A stretch of DNA of 64,000 bases. Origin: Eretmocerus hayati. Taxonomy: Eukaryota > Arthropoda > Insecta > Hymenoptera > Aphelinidae. The notes beneath the pieces are model-generated. The model did no database searches. It was not told the DNA's origin and saw nothing but the letters and a program-made list of their open reading frames with translations. Shown here in pieces: positions 1-11,140 of the stretch (positions are counted from its first letter, which is position 1; every line of letters starts with the position of its first letter). The DNA is taken from positions 62,300,282-62,364,281 of the forward strand of contig CM056741.1 in the NCBI GenBank assembly GCA_029851415.1, written 5' to 3'. The position numbers and the translations under genes were made by a program.

Positions 1-2984
1 AGATTATTCGATGGGACCTCTCTTTCTTCTTCTATTTCCGTAGGTCGACTATGTGTGCGTATAAATGTAGTTGTGATGTCATTTTCGAGGGGTGAACATA
101 ATTGGCCGACATTTGTGCAAGAAGTGCGGCTTTGGTATAGGATAAGTGCGGCTCGTTCTTCCGCGAATTACCGCGATTTTCTACCTCTCGTTTTCGACAT
201 GGTACGAGCTGAGAGCTGCAGTGATGCGCTCGTCGTTTGCGAGCCCGTTTGTGGCCTGCATTTTGATTGGATACTTAATTACAAGAGGCGGCAAATTCAA
301 GCGACGAGTGCGGCCTCGGAAATCGGACCACGACGATTGCGCTTTATAACGTTTCTCTGTGATGGTGTAGCTTTTACCAAAAGCTGAAGCTTCTCTCTAG
401 CCTCTATTAAATATTCGGTACCAGAGCGGGAAAGTTTGAATTATAGCATGTGTGTGTGTGTGCTGCTACTGCTACTGCCTCTAATCCAATTACGAATTCT
501 GCACTGAAATCGGAACGTTGACGGACGTGGCTCGTTTTCAAATTTTACGAAAAAAATTTGATCGAGTGGTGCGTGCACCGATGATGGAATGGTTTTCATC
601 GGTGTGTTGGTAGGTTTCTGATTGTATAATAGTTATCGTTCGTGATAACGTTTGATGTGCTTTAATGAACGATTAATGGGAGTCATATTGGAATTGGATG
701 ATTCCTAGACGTTTAATTTGATATCTATTCAATCGAACTGGGAACTTCCATTTGTGAATTTGAAAATATCTTCTACACCGTTCGATTAAACATTTGAGTT
801 CAGAGTATGAACGCTCATTTATTATGCCTATTAATCGGGGTTTCGTAGATTTGGAATATGCTTTACACATCGCATGACGTGCACAGCCAAGCTCAGCTCC
901 TGGAATGAGATACAAACCAAAAAACGCACAAACCAATATTCGAAGAATTTCCAAAATATGGCTTGTCATGTAAAAGTTGGATCGATTTTACTAAAATAAC
1001 TCTGACTTTTCAAGATTTTTGGGACCACTTGAAAGATGACAGTGTAATAGCTCATCGGAATCCTATCACGGTAATCGCAATCAAAGAATACTGATGAATT
1101 TGTAACGAACGACGAATTTCATTGTATTTTCGGTCACCATAGTCACTACAAGTTTGTAATATCGCTTGAAATTCGTAAATCCTAAATCAAAGCAATCAAA
1201 TTTTATCTGTTATTATTCCCATGCATTTTCAATCTCTTTTCGAGGTTCAAAAAGATGAACTTCAGACTGTTCATTCACCTCATGTTGTTCCAGTGCAGCA
1301 GAACACCACAGACTTGAACTCATTTTTTGGTCCACGCCGATTACAGCGCCTAATCCGCGGACCAATTCTTAACTCTCGGGTTAAATTTCATCCAGAAATT
1401 GGCAACCACTCACAGTTTTCAATGTACTGCTATTATCGGAGACACTTTATCAGCACAAAATTTGATCCATTCTACCGTTGTCCAATCTCTGATATCGCTC
1501 ATGAACAAATCTTGATCGGAATTTAAAAATGAAAAACACGCTCTCTTGCAACCTAACTTCGTACATCACATAGAAAATCTTCTCAATATTAAAAATTGAA
1601 GGTGTGGGGTGTCATTATTGTAGTCAACGAATCCAAATCCCAATAAGATTTCTCGCGTACATAGTTAGCAATTCAAATAACGCAAGATGATGATTATAGA
1701 CCGAAAGGCGTGTAATCAAATTCAAGACAATGATGAACCTTGCAACTAAGCCGTACCTATTCTACATATACCATACATATTAGAACAACCCAAGTCGTCG
1801 ACGACAACGACGACAACGTTGGCAACAACGGATAGAAAAGCCTTTCGTAGCGAATTATCAGTCGCCGTGGCCGTATTATGCTAAGAGGCATTAGCGGTCC
1901 GCGTTGCTCCAAGGCGTGTATAGGAGCTTAGTAAGATAGCAGAGTAGTTGCATATGTATAGGTATATAATACATGTTTACGTTGGCATGCATGCGTGTTC
2001 ACTCTAGTGTATCACACACCCGTGGTATCTATGTATACGGTTTTGATGGTGTCAGGTGGTTTTGAGCGAAGAGCCTAGCTACGCCACCGCGATGAAACCA
2101 CTCCTTGATGTACACTTTGTTGAGACCCAAGCGCGTTGATGACAACGTCTGGCTTTGCTAAGCATCAAGGTAGCATGGTGGTATTGTAACATGCCATGAA
2201 GTGAGGAATTTGAGAGTACCAGACTTGATTGAAATGTATTAGTTCATCCAAAACAAATTAATAACTCGAATAAATTTTATCTCAGCTGGATTCACAGGAC
2301 AAAGTTTTTTCATCAAATACAACCATTGGGAGATTCTCGAGATTTTGTTGGATTATTCAAGTCATTTTCTACTTTACAGATGGATAAGTTCCACTACATT
2401 ACAGATGGAAGAAAAATTATTTCCGGAATATTCAATATGCAATAGTAATACGTAATTGCACATTCAATTCCAATATACGCTCATGCAAATAGGTTCGAGG
2501 AAGAAATACAGGACAGTTCAATTCAGCAACATCCTCTTTTGCGTACTTATCTCAGCCTATTGTCATGAAATTGGTATTACAAATCATTGACATAGGATAA
2601 TTTGTGAGAAATCATTGGCATTCCAAAACTTCACCTGTTTTCATGCCTGTTATGACTTTAAAACACGCACTTGGCTCTAACAAATAATAGTTCGATGATG
2701 AGAATTCTGCGAGGAATTTTGGTGCGTCTGATCTCATTTTTCCTGATACTGATTATGTAATTTATTGATGTGCATAAAATGCAAAAGCGAATCGTGGCAT
2801 ATTGCTTTATCCATAATTTTGTGTCCAGAACTTAACCTCGACAACAAACAGCCTGACTTCTTAGATTGTAGCGGTGGACGTGCTCAAAAGTATTCCCCAT
2901 CGATCATATTAATAATACAAAGGCGAGAATGTTAGTTTCCGCACAGCAAGTAATATTTTACGCCCGGAGCCGAATGCGAGAGTC
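1..2984. other. Flanking DNA without recognised gene
   Basis: Open frames here are short (110 codons or fewer), overlap one another and resemble nothing I know. The stretch has simple-sequence patches, such as a TG run near 450 and a GACAACGACGACAACG-like patch near 1800. I see no transposon end or RNA gene. It is probably intergenic or intronic. Confidence 0.5.
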
Positions 2985-3850
2985 GGAATTATCACGAGAA
3001 TGTTGAAATCACTTTGTCCGAGTCTCGAAGTCTACAGTTTTCCAATGTTTGGGTGCTCACAAAATTGCATAAAATAGTATCCGCGGCTCGTTCATGAGGT
3101 TTTTTACTTTCGAGAGACTATTTTAATCCTCGTCTCCGGCTCGGGCCGAAAACCAATCGCTCAAAAGTACAACCTCATGAACTCGGGGCAAAATCTACCA
3201 TATCCATCTGCTGTGTGGTAATGAAAATCGAAAATTCGTGCGGAAAAGTCACATTCCCGAATGGAAGATAGAAAATAGTATTTTTCGATTCGAGGGAGAG
3301 AAGTTTTCGGCACACTGGCATCGAAAGCCTATGGTTTCCGCCCCGATCCCGGGGCAGAAAATGCCGCAATGCCGCCCAGGCTAGAAAACGAGTGAGCATG
3401 CGCAGTAGCCCTCGGGCTGCGCCCTCGGGCCACTACATTGCATGCTCCGACGTTTTCTAACCTGTACGGCGGAGCGGCATTTTGCCCCGACATCGCGTCG
3501 GAAAGCATAGAATTTCGATACAAGTGTCACCGAAAAATAGTGTACGCACCTCGGGCCAAAAATAACCCATCGCGGCCGCGGGTATGCCGCCCTCGCCTGC
3601 CGGCTCGTGCCGCAACCTACCCGGGCCGCGATGGGTCACTTTCGGCCCTTGTCGCGTAATGTACTATTGGTTTTGCTTTTCGAGTGATTGTTTTCGGCCC
3701 GAGCCCTGGCGAGGGTCGAAATTAGCACGAGTAAAGCAAAAAAACTTCACACCCGAGTATCGAAATACGTTTTTCGATCGACTGGGCGTAAAGTAAACGA
3801 AAACTACCGTGCGTAAAGCAGTGCTTTACGCACAGTCGATCGAAAAAATT
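2985..3850. repeat. Compound foldback repeat cluster, copy 1
   Basis: This block shares long near-identical segments with 44110-44510, notably around 3665-3776 and 3776-3845, which match 44155-44255 and 44430-44500. It contains several hairpins: 3309-3530 (arms about 110 bp, centre near 3418, roughly three quarters identical), 3566-3645 (arms around ATAACCCATCGCGGCCGCGG and its complement) and a GAGGTT...AACCTC hairpin at about 3096-3177. Modules begin or end with AATAGTA-like motifs. No protein is encoded. It is probably a non-autonomous foldback element family. Confidence 0.7.
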
Positions 3851-4415
3851 GTAAAGCACAAGTGTACCTAATAAACTCACGTCTAAATTCACAAGTGAAG
3901 TTGGTTATCGAGTCTCGATATCTTCCATATTCGTGACGTCATTCCCTAAAATTCAACATTACAAACATTTTAACAACAAAGAATGATTAGGAACATAGAT
4001 GATGATAATGAAGATAAACTAAATGGAGATGTCAAGATGCGAGGAACCGGGAAGTTTGCGGGCTCACCAACTCATTATGACGTTCAGATTTGTTCGCATG
4101 GAAAGTCACTCCATCTCTGTGGTTACGTGAAGAGCTTTAGAGCGTAAACGCGAGAGCACTAACGACGTACAGTAATGAAGATTCATAAATGACTTACAAT
4201 TAGTTTATAAGTACGAAGCTGCGTCAGTTTCTAAGGTGCCGAGAAGTCACAATTTCGTCAAAATCTTGCTGCTCTCACATATTTCACAATGAATCGCATC
4301 CTTGACTGTCTATCTTGAGATACACAATTCAAACCAGGAAGTTGGTTATCATCTGGCGTAAAATATTTCATATGGATCATTGATGAATTGGATAATCATT
4401 CCCCTGCTTGCTCTC
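3851..4415. other. Non-coding stretch left of the MULE
   Basis: No gene, RNA or repeat recognised between the foldback cluster and the transposon target duplication. Confidence 0.4.
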
Positions 4416-4423
4416 GTCATCCC
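4416..4423. repeat. Target-site duplication of MULE, left copy
   Basis: GTCATCCC lies directly outside the left terminal inverted repeat and recurs at 25560-25567 outside the right one. MULE transposons typically duplicate 8-11 bp. One further C also matches on a 9-bp reading, but the 8-bp reading lets the two ends align without a gap. Confidence 0.85.
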
Positions 4424-4530
4424 GGACGACCCTTAACTGCGCCCGGGTCAAATTTTACCTGGCCGATTTTGTTATGAGCTGCGCCCGGGTTAATCCTCGG
4501 TGGCGTTATGAACTGCGCTCATAGCTTCTT
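4424..4530 (+). repeat. MULE left terminal inverted repeat
   Basis: It matches the complement of 25437-25559. Both ends contain short internal repeats of the form ATGAGCTGCGCCCGGGTTAATCC followed by GCGTTATGA. There are about two such units on the left and three on the right. Such internal repetition is common in MULE subterminal regions and probably provides several transposase binding sites. Confidence 0.8.
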
Positions 4531-4731
4531 GGAAGGCTTAACCGCTAAGCTCCTGTGAGTAGTATACCTGACTCCCCCCTCTCTCTCTCTCATTCCGTGT
4601 GGTCGAGTACAAGTTCGATAATATGTCTGATGGACTCGCGCTCAATATTATCATCACCAGCCTATCGTTGTCTACAAAAACAATAATATTGCCGAAATTA
4701 CCTTTACTCTGTCTCAATTTACTTTGATCAG

Positions 4732-6027
4732 ATGATGAGCTTTCGATCGTTTCTCGAGGCTCAGTTCAACGTGAGTAACCGTCGCCAATCTGTCGCGAAA
4801 ATGTATTCGATGATCGGGCAACGCGGCAGTGATTTGAAGGTACTCGATGGTTTTAAATTTCGGAAAGGCCGCCTCATACAAGCCGGGCAAAAATGGCGCT
4901 GCACCAAAAAAAATTGCCAGTTTACACTCTTGACAGACGCGATTGGCGAAACAATCCTCGGGCGCGAAGGTGAACATAATCACGAGCCAGATATGACATT
5001 GGCTCGTCAATTTGTTGCAAATAGTGTAAAGAGAAAAGCTTGTGACGATATCTCAATTGGTCCAGCTAAATTGGTGCGACGGGAAATTCAGGAAGTCCCA
5101 GCTCATATACGTCAGCAACTTGAGAAGAAAGATCTAGGCTTGATGCGACAGAGTGTATATGTACAACGACGAGGAATGTACCCTGCTCTGCCCACAAATT
5201 CTCAAGAGGTACATGATGCTGTTGGTGATATGGACATCAAGACTCCGGATGGTGAAGAGTTTCTAATGGTCAACGACAGAATAAATAATATCATTATCTG
5301 GGCTACAAAAGAAAGTCTAAGATATATCTGTTCGATAACAAAAATTCTGATGGATGGAACGTTCACATACTGCCTAAAGCATTTCTTACAACTGTTCACC
5401 ATACACGGAGTAGAGAATGGGAAGTACATTCCTCTGATTTTTTGCGCTCTTCCTGATAAAAGAACAGTGACATATGAAACTGCATTTCAACATATCGTCC
5501 ATGCATGCCACAGAATTGAACTGATTTTTTATCCTGTGAAAATCGTCGTTGATCTTGAGTCCGGCATACACAAAGCTATCAACATAGTATGGCCTCTCGT
5601 CGAAATTGTATGTTGTCGATTCCACCTCACCGACTCTTGGTTGAGGAAAATTCAAGAACTGGGTAAGTCAATTTTGATGTGCTACTCGATTGAATTTTGA
5701 GATTATTTCTCTTTGAAATCAAGGTTCGTGATTTGGTGAATTAAATGAGTATTATCATTGAAATGTTCCAGGCCTCATAAATATATACAGAGATCACGAA
5801 TCGGAGAGCGGACAATGGTTGCGAAGGGCCATGAGGCTAACTTATTTTGAACCTGCGAGAGCACAGGATATTTTCATTGATGACCTTATGGCCAATGCAA
5901 CTCCAGAGGTTTTGGAGTTTGCCGACTATATCGCTGACAATTATATCCAAAATGATTCGAGATTTCCTCCGCGGATGTGGGCGACGCAGTCAAGGTCATC
6001 GGATCAAACAACTAATGCATGCGAGTC
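4732..6027 (+). pseudogene. FLYWCH-MULE transposase, 5' part, interrupted by Polinton
   Basis: Exon 1 is 4732-5662 and exon 2 begins at 5772. The intron at 5663-5771 has a GTAAGT donor and a TTCCAG acceptor and keeps the frame. An N-terminal FLYWCH-type zinc finger (WRC, C, H.H spacing, roughly residues 45-90) is followed by a MULE DDE domain with LMDGTF (first Asp), VVDLESG (second Asp) and a CCRFHL segment. Exon 2 is cut at codon GAG-TC by the Polinton target site. The remainder is at 24989-25160, and the joined length is exactly 451 codons, so the gene was open before insertion. Two adjacent ATGs (4732, 4735) can serve as start. Its role was transposition of the surrounding element. The enzyme is now disrupted. 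Confidence 0.85.
6022..6027. repeat. Polinton target-site duplication, left
   Basis: CGAGTC, repeated exactly at 24989-24994. Polintons characteristically duplicate 6 bp. Confidence 0.95.
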
Positions 6028-6430
6028 AGTAGTACTTATACGCCGTTACCACATCGACCCGGACAAGTCCTGTCCCAGGAGACGACGTCCATGAGAAGAA
6101 CATGTCCAAGGTCAATGTGATAACGACGTACTTAGCACCCTGGGCAGTTAGATTTTTCCAGGGTACAATGTTTCCTGGGAAGATCTAGCTGTCTCAAGGT
6201 CGAACTACTACCCCCCCCCCCTTTCCACCCTTGAGATCGAACTACTACCCCCTCCCACCCTTATCCAAGGTCGCACCTAGTGGACGATGTCCGGGTCTGT
6301 AGATGATTCGCATGTACGCGTGGTGCGCGCGCGGATCATGACAAGGAGAGCCTATGATATAGGGGAAAGAAAACCGATGGTCGAATCAATCAACGTACCG
6401 TTCAGAGTACCTTAGACGATATCGTTCCAG
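6028..6430 (+). repeat. Polinton left terminal inverted repeat
   Basis: 403 bp matching the complement of 24584-24988. By eye the only difference is the C-run near 6211 (11 versus 13). It includes an internal tandem pair: a GTCGAACTACTACCCCC...CCACCCTT block repeated around 6200-6270. Similarity stops abruptly after GATATCGTTCCAG. Confidence 0.95.
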
Positions 6431-6925
6431 GTAGATACTTCAAGGTCAGTCTAACGCTCAAGTGTCCCCCCCCCCTTCTCTCAGACCATTCCCTCACACA
6501 CCGATACTGATATGGAAGCAATGTGGATGCAGAGAGAGAAAAAAAAAATGTGGAAAATAACTAACCTTGGAGCGATGTAGATGGTGTCAGCAGCTGGTGG
6601 TCCTCCTGCAGCCCGCGTCCATGTTCGCGCGCTGGCGATCCCTGGGCTACTAACGCTCTTCCCCGACATTTTGATTGCTATAGTCTGAGACAAAGACTAT
6701 CTACCCCCTCCCCATCTCGACTTGATTTGAGGACTAACCTCATTCTTATCAAATTAGAAACTCAGGTGCAATTAACGAGTAAAACAGTTAAGCTAGTGGA
6801 GATTATTTTTTTTATTTATTTAATCTCTAGAATACGCACAGAACTTGGATTAACGTTACACTTTGGGAATATTCTGAGGAGATTTACAACTTGTTTTGCT
6901 CCAAGTATAGATGTATACTTGAGTA
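6431..6925. other. Non-coding gap inside Polinton
   Basis: It lies between the left inverted repeat and the 3' end of the first minus-strand gene. It has a C-run near 6466 and an A-run near 6540. The short open frames are not convincing. I see no gene. Confidence 0.5.
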
Positions 6926-8306
6926 TCATTCGATATTCACGTGATGTCCCAACTCCTCTTTCAAACTCTTCAGTAATGTTTCTGTTTTCTTGATAATATC
7001 CATATCAGCGTTCTTCATTTTATCCTCCAACTCTTTCAATCTATGTGGTTGATCCTTCAAACTTTCGTTAGCTGTATCTAGCATACCTCGTAGATCACTG
7101 ATTTGCGTAGAGAGTTGACCCAAGCTGGACATTAAACTTTCGTCCTGAGCCTCGAGATTGATTTTTGTCTCGCCTGCATCGCCTTGAACTTTTTGCAAAC
7201 GTTCTATCATATCTTGAATGAGAGATTCAATATGGTAATTTTTAAGATCAATTGCTCCGAAATCACGATTGATTCGATCCTCCATTGAGTTATATTTTGC
7301 TCCAATAGTGTGTATTAAGGGAATAATTCTTCGATCGATGTTATCTTGGAAATATTTAATTTGCTTTTCCAACCAAAATTTCATCTCAACAACATCTTTC
7401 TTGGTTTGATGAAACTGTTCAAGAGATTTATCGTACTGTTCTTTGCAGTGTTCTTCAATTGTATTCATTTTATTTAATTTTTCATCGATGACTTTGGAAT
7501 TTTCACTCGAGGACTCATTATGCTGTCTCAAAATTCGAGTGATGTTTGATATTGTATCCTTAACCATCAGATGATCGATTTCCATACCTCTTAATTTGTC
7601 TCGGTTGTTTCGAGATTCCAACTCATTTTTCCTACACTTTCTTTCGTGGTTTTTAATCAACTCCGCTTGATCGCTTGTTGCAACGTACAATTTACGTATA
7701 TCCGTTGAAAATCTTCCCACCTCTTGACTGATCTTATTTATTTCATGTTCAAGATTAGACGTTTTTGAAATCAAATCAATCTCTGACGAACTGATGGATA
7801 AATCAATAATTTCCCCAATTTTTCCGATCAACTTTGATTCGCTTTCACTTAGATCATTGATAAACCTCCCACCAACTTCTTCCACAGTACTTTCAATCGC
7901 TAAATCGTCGAGAGAGTTCTTCGTTTTTGCTTTGAGAATTGCAGCGTTTGTAATAGCTTGAATGAGTGATTTTGTTTTCTGTATCATACCACCCTTCACA
8001 TCTGGATAGCTTCTTCCTCCAATAGATGCTAGAATAAGTAATATATGATGAGTCAAAAACAATGAATCAGAGACAGATACGGATTGAGGATGGTTTTTCT
8101 TTCCCAATACCCTTACCTTTCACAGGAGACAGCACCTCCTCCGTTTGGGTTGGAACTTCTCGTGATGCATATTCAATTCTACCAACTTGCTTCTCATCAC
8201 TTTGATGTGGATTTGTATTTTCAACATTTTCAGATGAATGAGTAAGCGGATTAGGAAACTGACCTCTCTCCTTGTTCTCATCTCTTCCAAAATTTGAAGG
8301 CTCCAT
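6926..8306 (-). CDS. Coiled-coil protein of Polinton, spliced
   Basis: Two minus-strand open frames join across an 88-bp intron at about 8029-8116 (plus or minus one base). The donor is GTAAGG after GTGAAAG and the acceptor is TTATTCTAG. The joined frame is 1293 nt, or 430 residues. The N-terminal 63 residues are polar (Glu, Gln, Asn). The rest is mostly heptad-like helix rich in Leu, Ile, Lys and Glu from about residue 110 to the end. I recognise no catalytic motif. A coiled-coil rod could serve as a fibre, tail or scaffold in a Polinton particle, but that is inference. A TATAAAA at 8394-8400 and TCAGT at 8361-8365, both on the minus strand, lie upstream, 37 bp apart. The ATG at 8306 is in good context (ACC ATG G). 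Confidence 0.75.
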
Positions 8307-8395
8307 GGTTATGATTTATGGGTGAGAGTAATACGGAGAACCTTCTCTACGAGAGGGAGAACTGAATAAGAAGAATTTCTTCATGCTACTACCTT

Positions 8396-9565
8396 TTATA
8401 CTACATATCCCCCCTCTCTTAGTTCTTCTAAAATCTCTATGACCTCATTATCTAGATTTGAGTTACCAGCTTCGACGGATCGGAGAAGGAGCTCGAGGCG
8501 ACGAACCAAATCGTTCGGATTTTTCCAATATACATAATCAACTTTATTATCTTGGTGTAGTGTCATCCATTCTTCGTTTTTTAAACCGCTCCCTGCGATA
8601 TCTGAAGATTTATCATTTCCCACTAAATCTTCATCTCTATCCACTGGAAAAAGTCTACGAATGATATTTTTATATTTCCCTCCAACATTCCGTTTCACTC
8701 GGCCGGTTGGATTATGAGACATTCTATGGGCCGAAGTTGTCTTCAATATTTGTTTGTAAGTTTTGAGATCTTGCTCGCTGTAAGCTTCAGGATTTTTTTT
8801 GAATATCAATTCAAAGATACCTGGTGTACCATGAACCTTGAGATTCTTCCCAATGACGATCGTATCATCCACCATGGACAGAGACTTATTCCCTAGCATA
8901 AGAATATCTCCTAAATAGTATGGTCCATAGGTACCATCCATTTCCGAATGCTTCTGATAGAGTTGATTAATGTACGATTCACCAAGAGTCGTAGACTCTA
9001 CTAAGTCGGATTCTTGCTGATCAATTTCCATGTCTACTTGATCGTAATTCGCATCATTATCTTCATTATCATCATCATCATCGGGTAAGGGTATTCTGAT
9101 AAGTTCTTCTATCAAAGGGGTATGCTGGAACCGCTTCGCTCCTTCATTGTGTTGTCTAAGTGGTGTAGAAATCGTCTCAGCGATAGATGTATCCACCAAT
9201 TTCCTCTTTGGTTTTCGATCATTAGGTATGACCGGATGAGGGCGCTTGATTGGACTTCGACTTGGTCGAATGATATGTGGTTGATCTTGCAACTCAACTT
9301 CCTCCTTCGGAGATATCTTCTTATTTTGTGCGAGTATCTCCAAAGGTTCGACGACAGGCTTCAAATTTTGTCGACTCAATGTTTCACGCTCGATCTTTCC
9401 AATTTTCAAATTTCTATGCTTTTTCCGTATAATGTCACTAGCCTTAGCAATCTGTAGCTTGATATTTTTTTTATCCCCAGTCTTTGACCTCAATTTGCGG
9501 TCTTTTTTTATTGTAGGTTCCTTCTTGAGTTTGCGATTCGACTGTTGTTTCTTTTTCTGAACCAT
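8396..9565 (-). CDS. DUF8207-like Polinton protein
   Basis: 389 residues. The N-terminal half is very basic (Lys/Arg runs over roughly residues 1-130), followed by an acidic Asp/Glu patch near 165-190. A globular region around 215-290 contains YGPYYLGDILML, KVHGTPGIFELIF and YSEQDLKTYKQIL. I recognise this GPYYLG...GTPGLWEL...YTEEDL pattern from arthropod Polinton-type and related mobile elements (from memory, the Pfam family DUF8207). The function is unknown. The basic tail suggests DNA or RNA binding or core packing. It lies 36 bp downstream of the ATPase gene on the same strand. Its 3' end overlaps the TATA of the coiled-coil gene. Confidence 0.75.
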   Translation of the reverse strand: MVQKKKQQSNRKLKKEPTIKKDRKLRSKTGDKKNIKLQIAKASDIIRKKHRNLKIGKIERETLSRQNLKPVVEPLEILAQNKKISPKEEVELQDQPHIIRPSRSPIKRPHPVIPNDRKPKRKLVDTSIAETISTPLRQHNEGAKRFQHTPLIEELIRIPLPDDDDDNEDNDANYDQVDMEIDQQESDLVESTTLGESYINQLYQKHSEMDGTYGPYYLGDILMLGNKSLSMVDDTIVIGKNLKVHGTPGIFELIFKKNPEAYSEQDLKTYKQILKTTSAHRMSHNPTGRVKRNVGGKYKNIIRRLFPVDRDEDLVGNDKSSDIAGSGLKNEEWMTLHQDNKVDYVYWKNPNDLVRRLELLLRSVEAGNSNLDNEVIEILEELREGGYVV

Positions 9566-9601
9566 GATGTGGATGTTACTCGTAACAGTGCTGCTGACAG
9601 A

Positions 9602-10312
9602 CTAATCCCTTTCCATCAGAATGAAATCATTAAATCCTCTACGATATCTCCCCATATTGAATGGACTCTCTTTATCCAACACTAAAAATCCATTCTTTAT
9701 CCGCCAACATTCATTACACATTTCCTTGAATTCTGCGAAGGTCATGTCCGGATTCACGTGATTATCGTATATGTGTCTCAGGTAAGCTTCATCCTGCTTG
9801 AAGATTATCAAAAGATTAGAGTTATCGCGGATGAGGTGTTTAGGTATACGAGGGTACGTTTGACAGAGATAGAAACTATCAACGAGAGAGTGTCTTCCTC
9901 TAGAGTAGAATGACGCAATAACATTTTGTTTACAACAAGCCACATCATCGAATATGAAGATTGAATTTGGTTTCGCTTGATTTGGTTCGATGATCTCATC
10001 GTTATTTGAAAACGTATAGTATCCTATACCATCATCTCGCAGACTTGTCATTATATCGTTCAAGAATCGATACTTGGGCTGTTGGAGTGATTGCGAGTAA
10101 ACATAAATGTTTTCAAAATTCAAACCCTGGGGGCTTATTATTAGATTGATGATAGCCGAAGTCTTACCCACTCCCGAAGGTCCACAAACTATACAACGTA
10201 TTTCATTTGGCAGCAGTTTTCCATGTCTCCATCTTTGATTACCCGCTTCTCTCCCAATCTCTTTATCTATATCAAGCATCTGAATTCCATTGGATTGAGT
10301 CACAAACTTCAT
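9602..10312 (-). CDS. FtsK/HerA-type genome-packaging ATPase (A32-like)
   Basis: 236 residues, the usual size for Polinton packaging ATPases. Walker A is GPSGVGKT at about residues 44-51 and Walker B is IFIFDDV at about 118-124. The segments between them (IYVYSQSL, YYTFSNNDEI) and the following ASFYSRGRHSLVDSFYLCQTYPRIPKHLIRDNSN fit the A32 family, including the QT/Q sensor after the second strand. It would pump the element's DNA into a capsid using ATP. It is transcribed divergently from the PLA2-domain gene across about 126 bp. The start ATG follows a short AT-rich leader. Confidence 0.93.
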   Translation of the reverse strand: MKFVTQSNGIQMLDIDKEIGREAGNQRWRHGKLLPNEIRCIVCGPSGVGKTSAIINLIISPQGLNFENIYVYSQSLQQPKYRFLNDIMTSLRDDGIGYYTFSNNDEIIEPNQAKPNSIFIFDDVACCKQNVIASFYSRGRHSLVDSFYLCQTYPRIPKHLIRDNSNLLIIFKQDEAYLRHIYDNHVNPDMTFAEFKEMCNECWRIKNGFLVLDKESPFNMGRYRRGFNDFILMERD

Positions 10313-10353
10313 GATGTCTGCTTGACGATAACAAGGAAACTGAGATGTTAAGT

Positions 10354-10387
10354 TATATATACACTTATTTATGGAGATCTTGTCAGT
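10354..10387 (+). promoter_or_regulatory. TATA-initiator core promoter of PLA2-domain gene
   Basis: TATATATA at 10354-10361 and an insect-type TCAGTA initiator at 10383-10388, with the initiator A 31 bp from the first T. It sits in the divergent gap between the ATPase and PLA2-domain genes. The palindromic TATATATA could also serve the minus strand. A short upstream ATG frame at 10393 precedes the likely start at 10439. Confidence 0.6.
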
Positions 10388-10438
10388 AATTCATGAGTGT
10401 TCATAACATTCAGATCGAGTGAGTCGGTCGGACGACGA

Positions 10439-11140
10439 ATGAATCGTGCTCAAAGAGGTCAAGGCTTAGTGAATCGTGCAATCAACAGTCTTCCGTTCGA
10501 GATCCATCTTCCTGGCTACCAATTCTGTGGACCGGGTACAAAATTGAGTGAAAGATTGGAACGAGGTGAACGTGGTATAAATGAACTCGACAGGGCGTGC
10601 ATGAGGCACGATATTGCTTATCATCGGTCAAAAAACTTGGTTGAACGTCATATTGCTGACCTAGTCCTACAACAGGAGGCAAGTGAACGTTCGAAGGATA
10701 AAAACGCTCGTTTATCAGAAAGACTTGCAGCATTCGGAGTTGCAGCCGCTATGAGAACAAAACGTAAGCTCGGTATGGGTTTACAATCCAGGAAGAGGGG
10801 TAAAAATGTAGCAGGGAAAAAAGGAAAGAAGAAAGGTACGGTGAAGTTTCGAGAATTGATGTTGGCTAAGCGTGGTGGATTCCTCCCGGCAATTGTACCC
10901 ACCCTATCAGCCCTCGGAGCTCTTGCTTCTTTAGCTGGAGGTGTGACCAATGTTGCAAAAAGTATTTCTGTGATGAAGAACAATCGTAAGAAATTGAACG
11001 AGATGATTCGTCATAACAGAGCAATGGAAGGGAAGGGTCTGTTCCTACGACCATATAATGCTACACAGAAAAAGCGTGGGGGGTCGCTCAAGAAAAAAGT
11101 TCAATGCAAGCGTGTAAGGAGTAGAAAATCAAAAAACTGA
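10439..11140 (+). CDS. PLA2-domain minor capsid-type protein
   Basis: 233 residues from the ATG at 10439. The frame is open 14 codons further upstream without ATG. The N-terminal PLA2-like domain shows the calcium-loop CGPG at about residues 30-33 and the catalytic-type HD pair at about 57-58 in DRACMRHDIAY, the arrangement of parvovirus-type and Polinton PLA2 domains. A basic stretch follows (about 108-145). Next is a glycine- and alanine-rich hydrophobic segment (about 145-170, GGFLPAIVPTLSALGALASL) and then a basic tail. By analogy it would be a virion protein that perturbs membranes during entry; this is inference. The frame ends in the heptamer A AAA AAC followed by TGA, and the -1 frame enters the protease. 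Confidence 0.88.
   Translation: MNRAQRGQGLVNRAINSLPFEIHLPGYQFCGPGTKLSERLERGERGINELDRACMRHDIAYHRSKNLVERHIADLVLQQEASERSKDKNARLSERLAAFGVAAAMRTKRKLGMGLQSRKRGKNVAGKKGKKKGTVKFRELMLAKRGGFLPAIVPTLSALGALASLAGGVTNVAKSISVMKNNRKKLNEMIRHNRAMEGKGLFLRPYNATQKKRGGSLKKKVQCKRVRSRKSKN
11131..11140 (+). promoter_or_regulatory. Candidate -1 programmed ribosomal frameshift site
   Basis: A AAA AAC (11131-11137) is read in the PLA2-gene frame as xxA-AAA-AAC and is followed at once by the TGA stop (11138-11140). This is a canonical X XXY YYZ slippery heptamer, the type used at retroviral gag-pro junctions. A -1 slip leads directly into the protease frame, which is open from 11125 and has no ATG before its catalytic region. 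A downstream stem or pseudoknot was not established by eye. Confidence 0.7.

Noticed and set aside
6481..6693. 70-codon minus-strand frame just inside the Polinton left repeat
   Set aside because: No motif, no promoter, and it lies in a C-run/A-run region.
8067..8107. Apparent frameshift between the two left coiled-coil frames
   Set aside because: A consensus donor and acceptor inside the overlap give an 88-bp intron that restores one frame; splicing explains it better than frameshifting.
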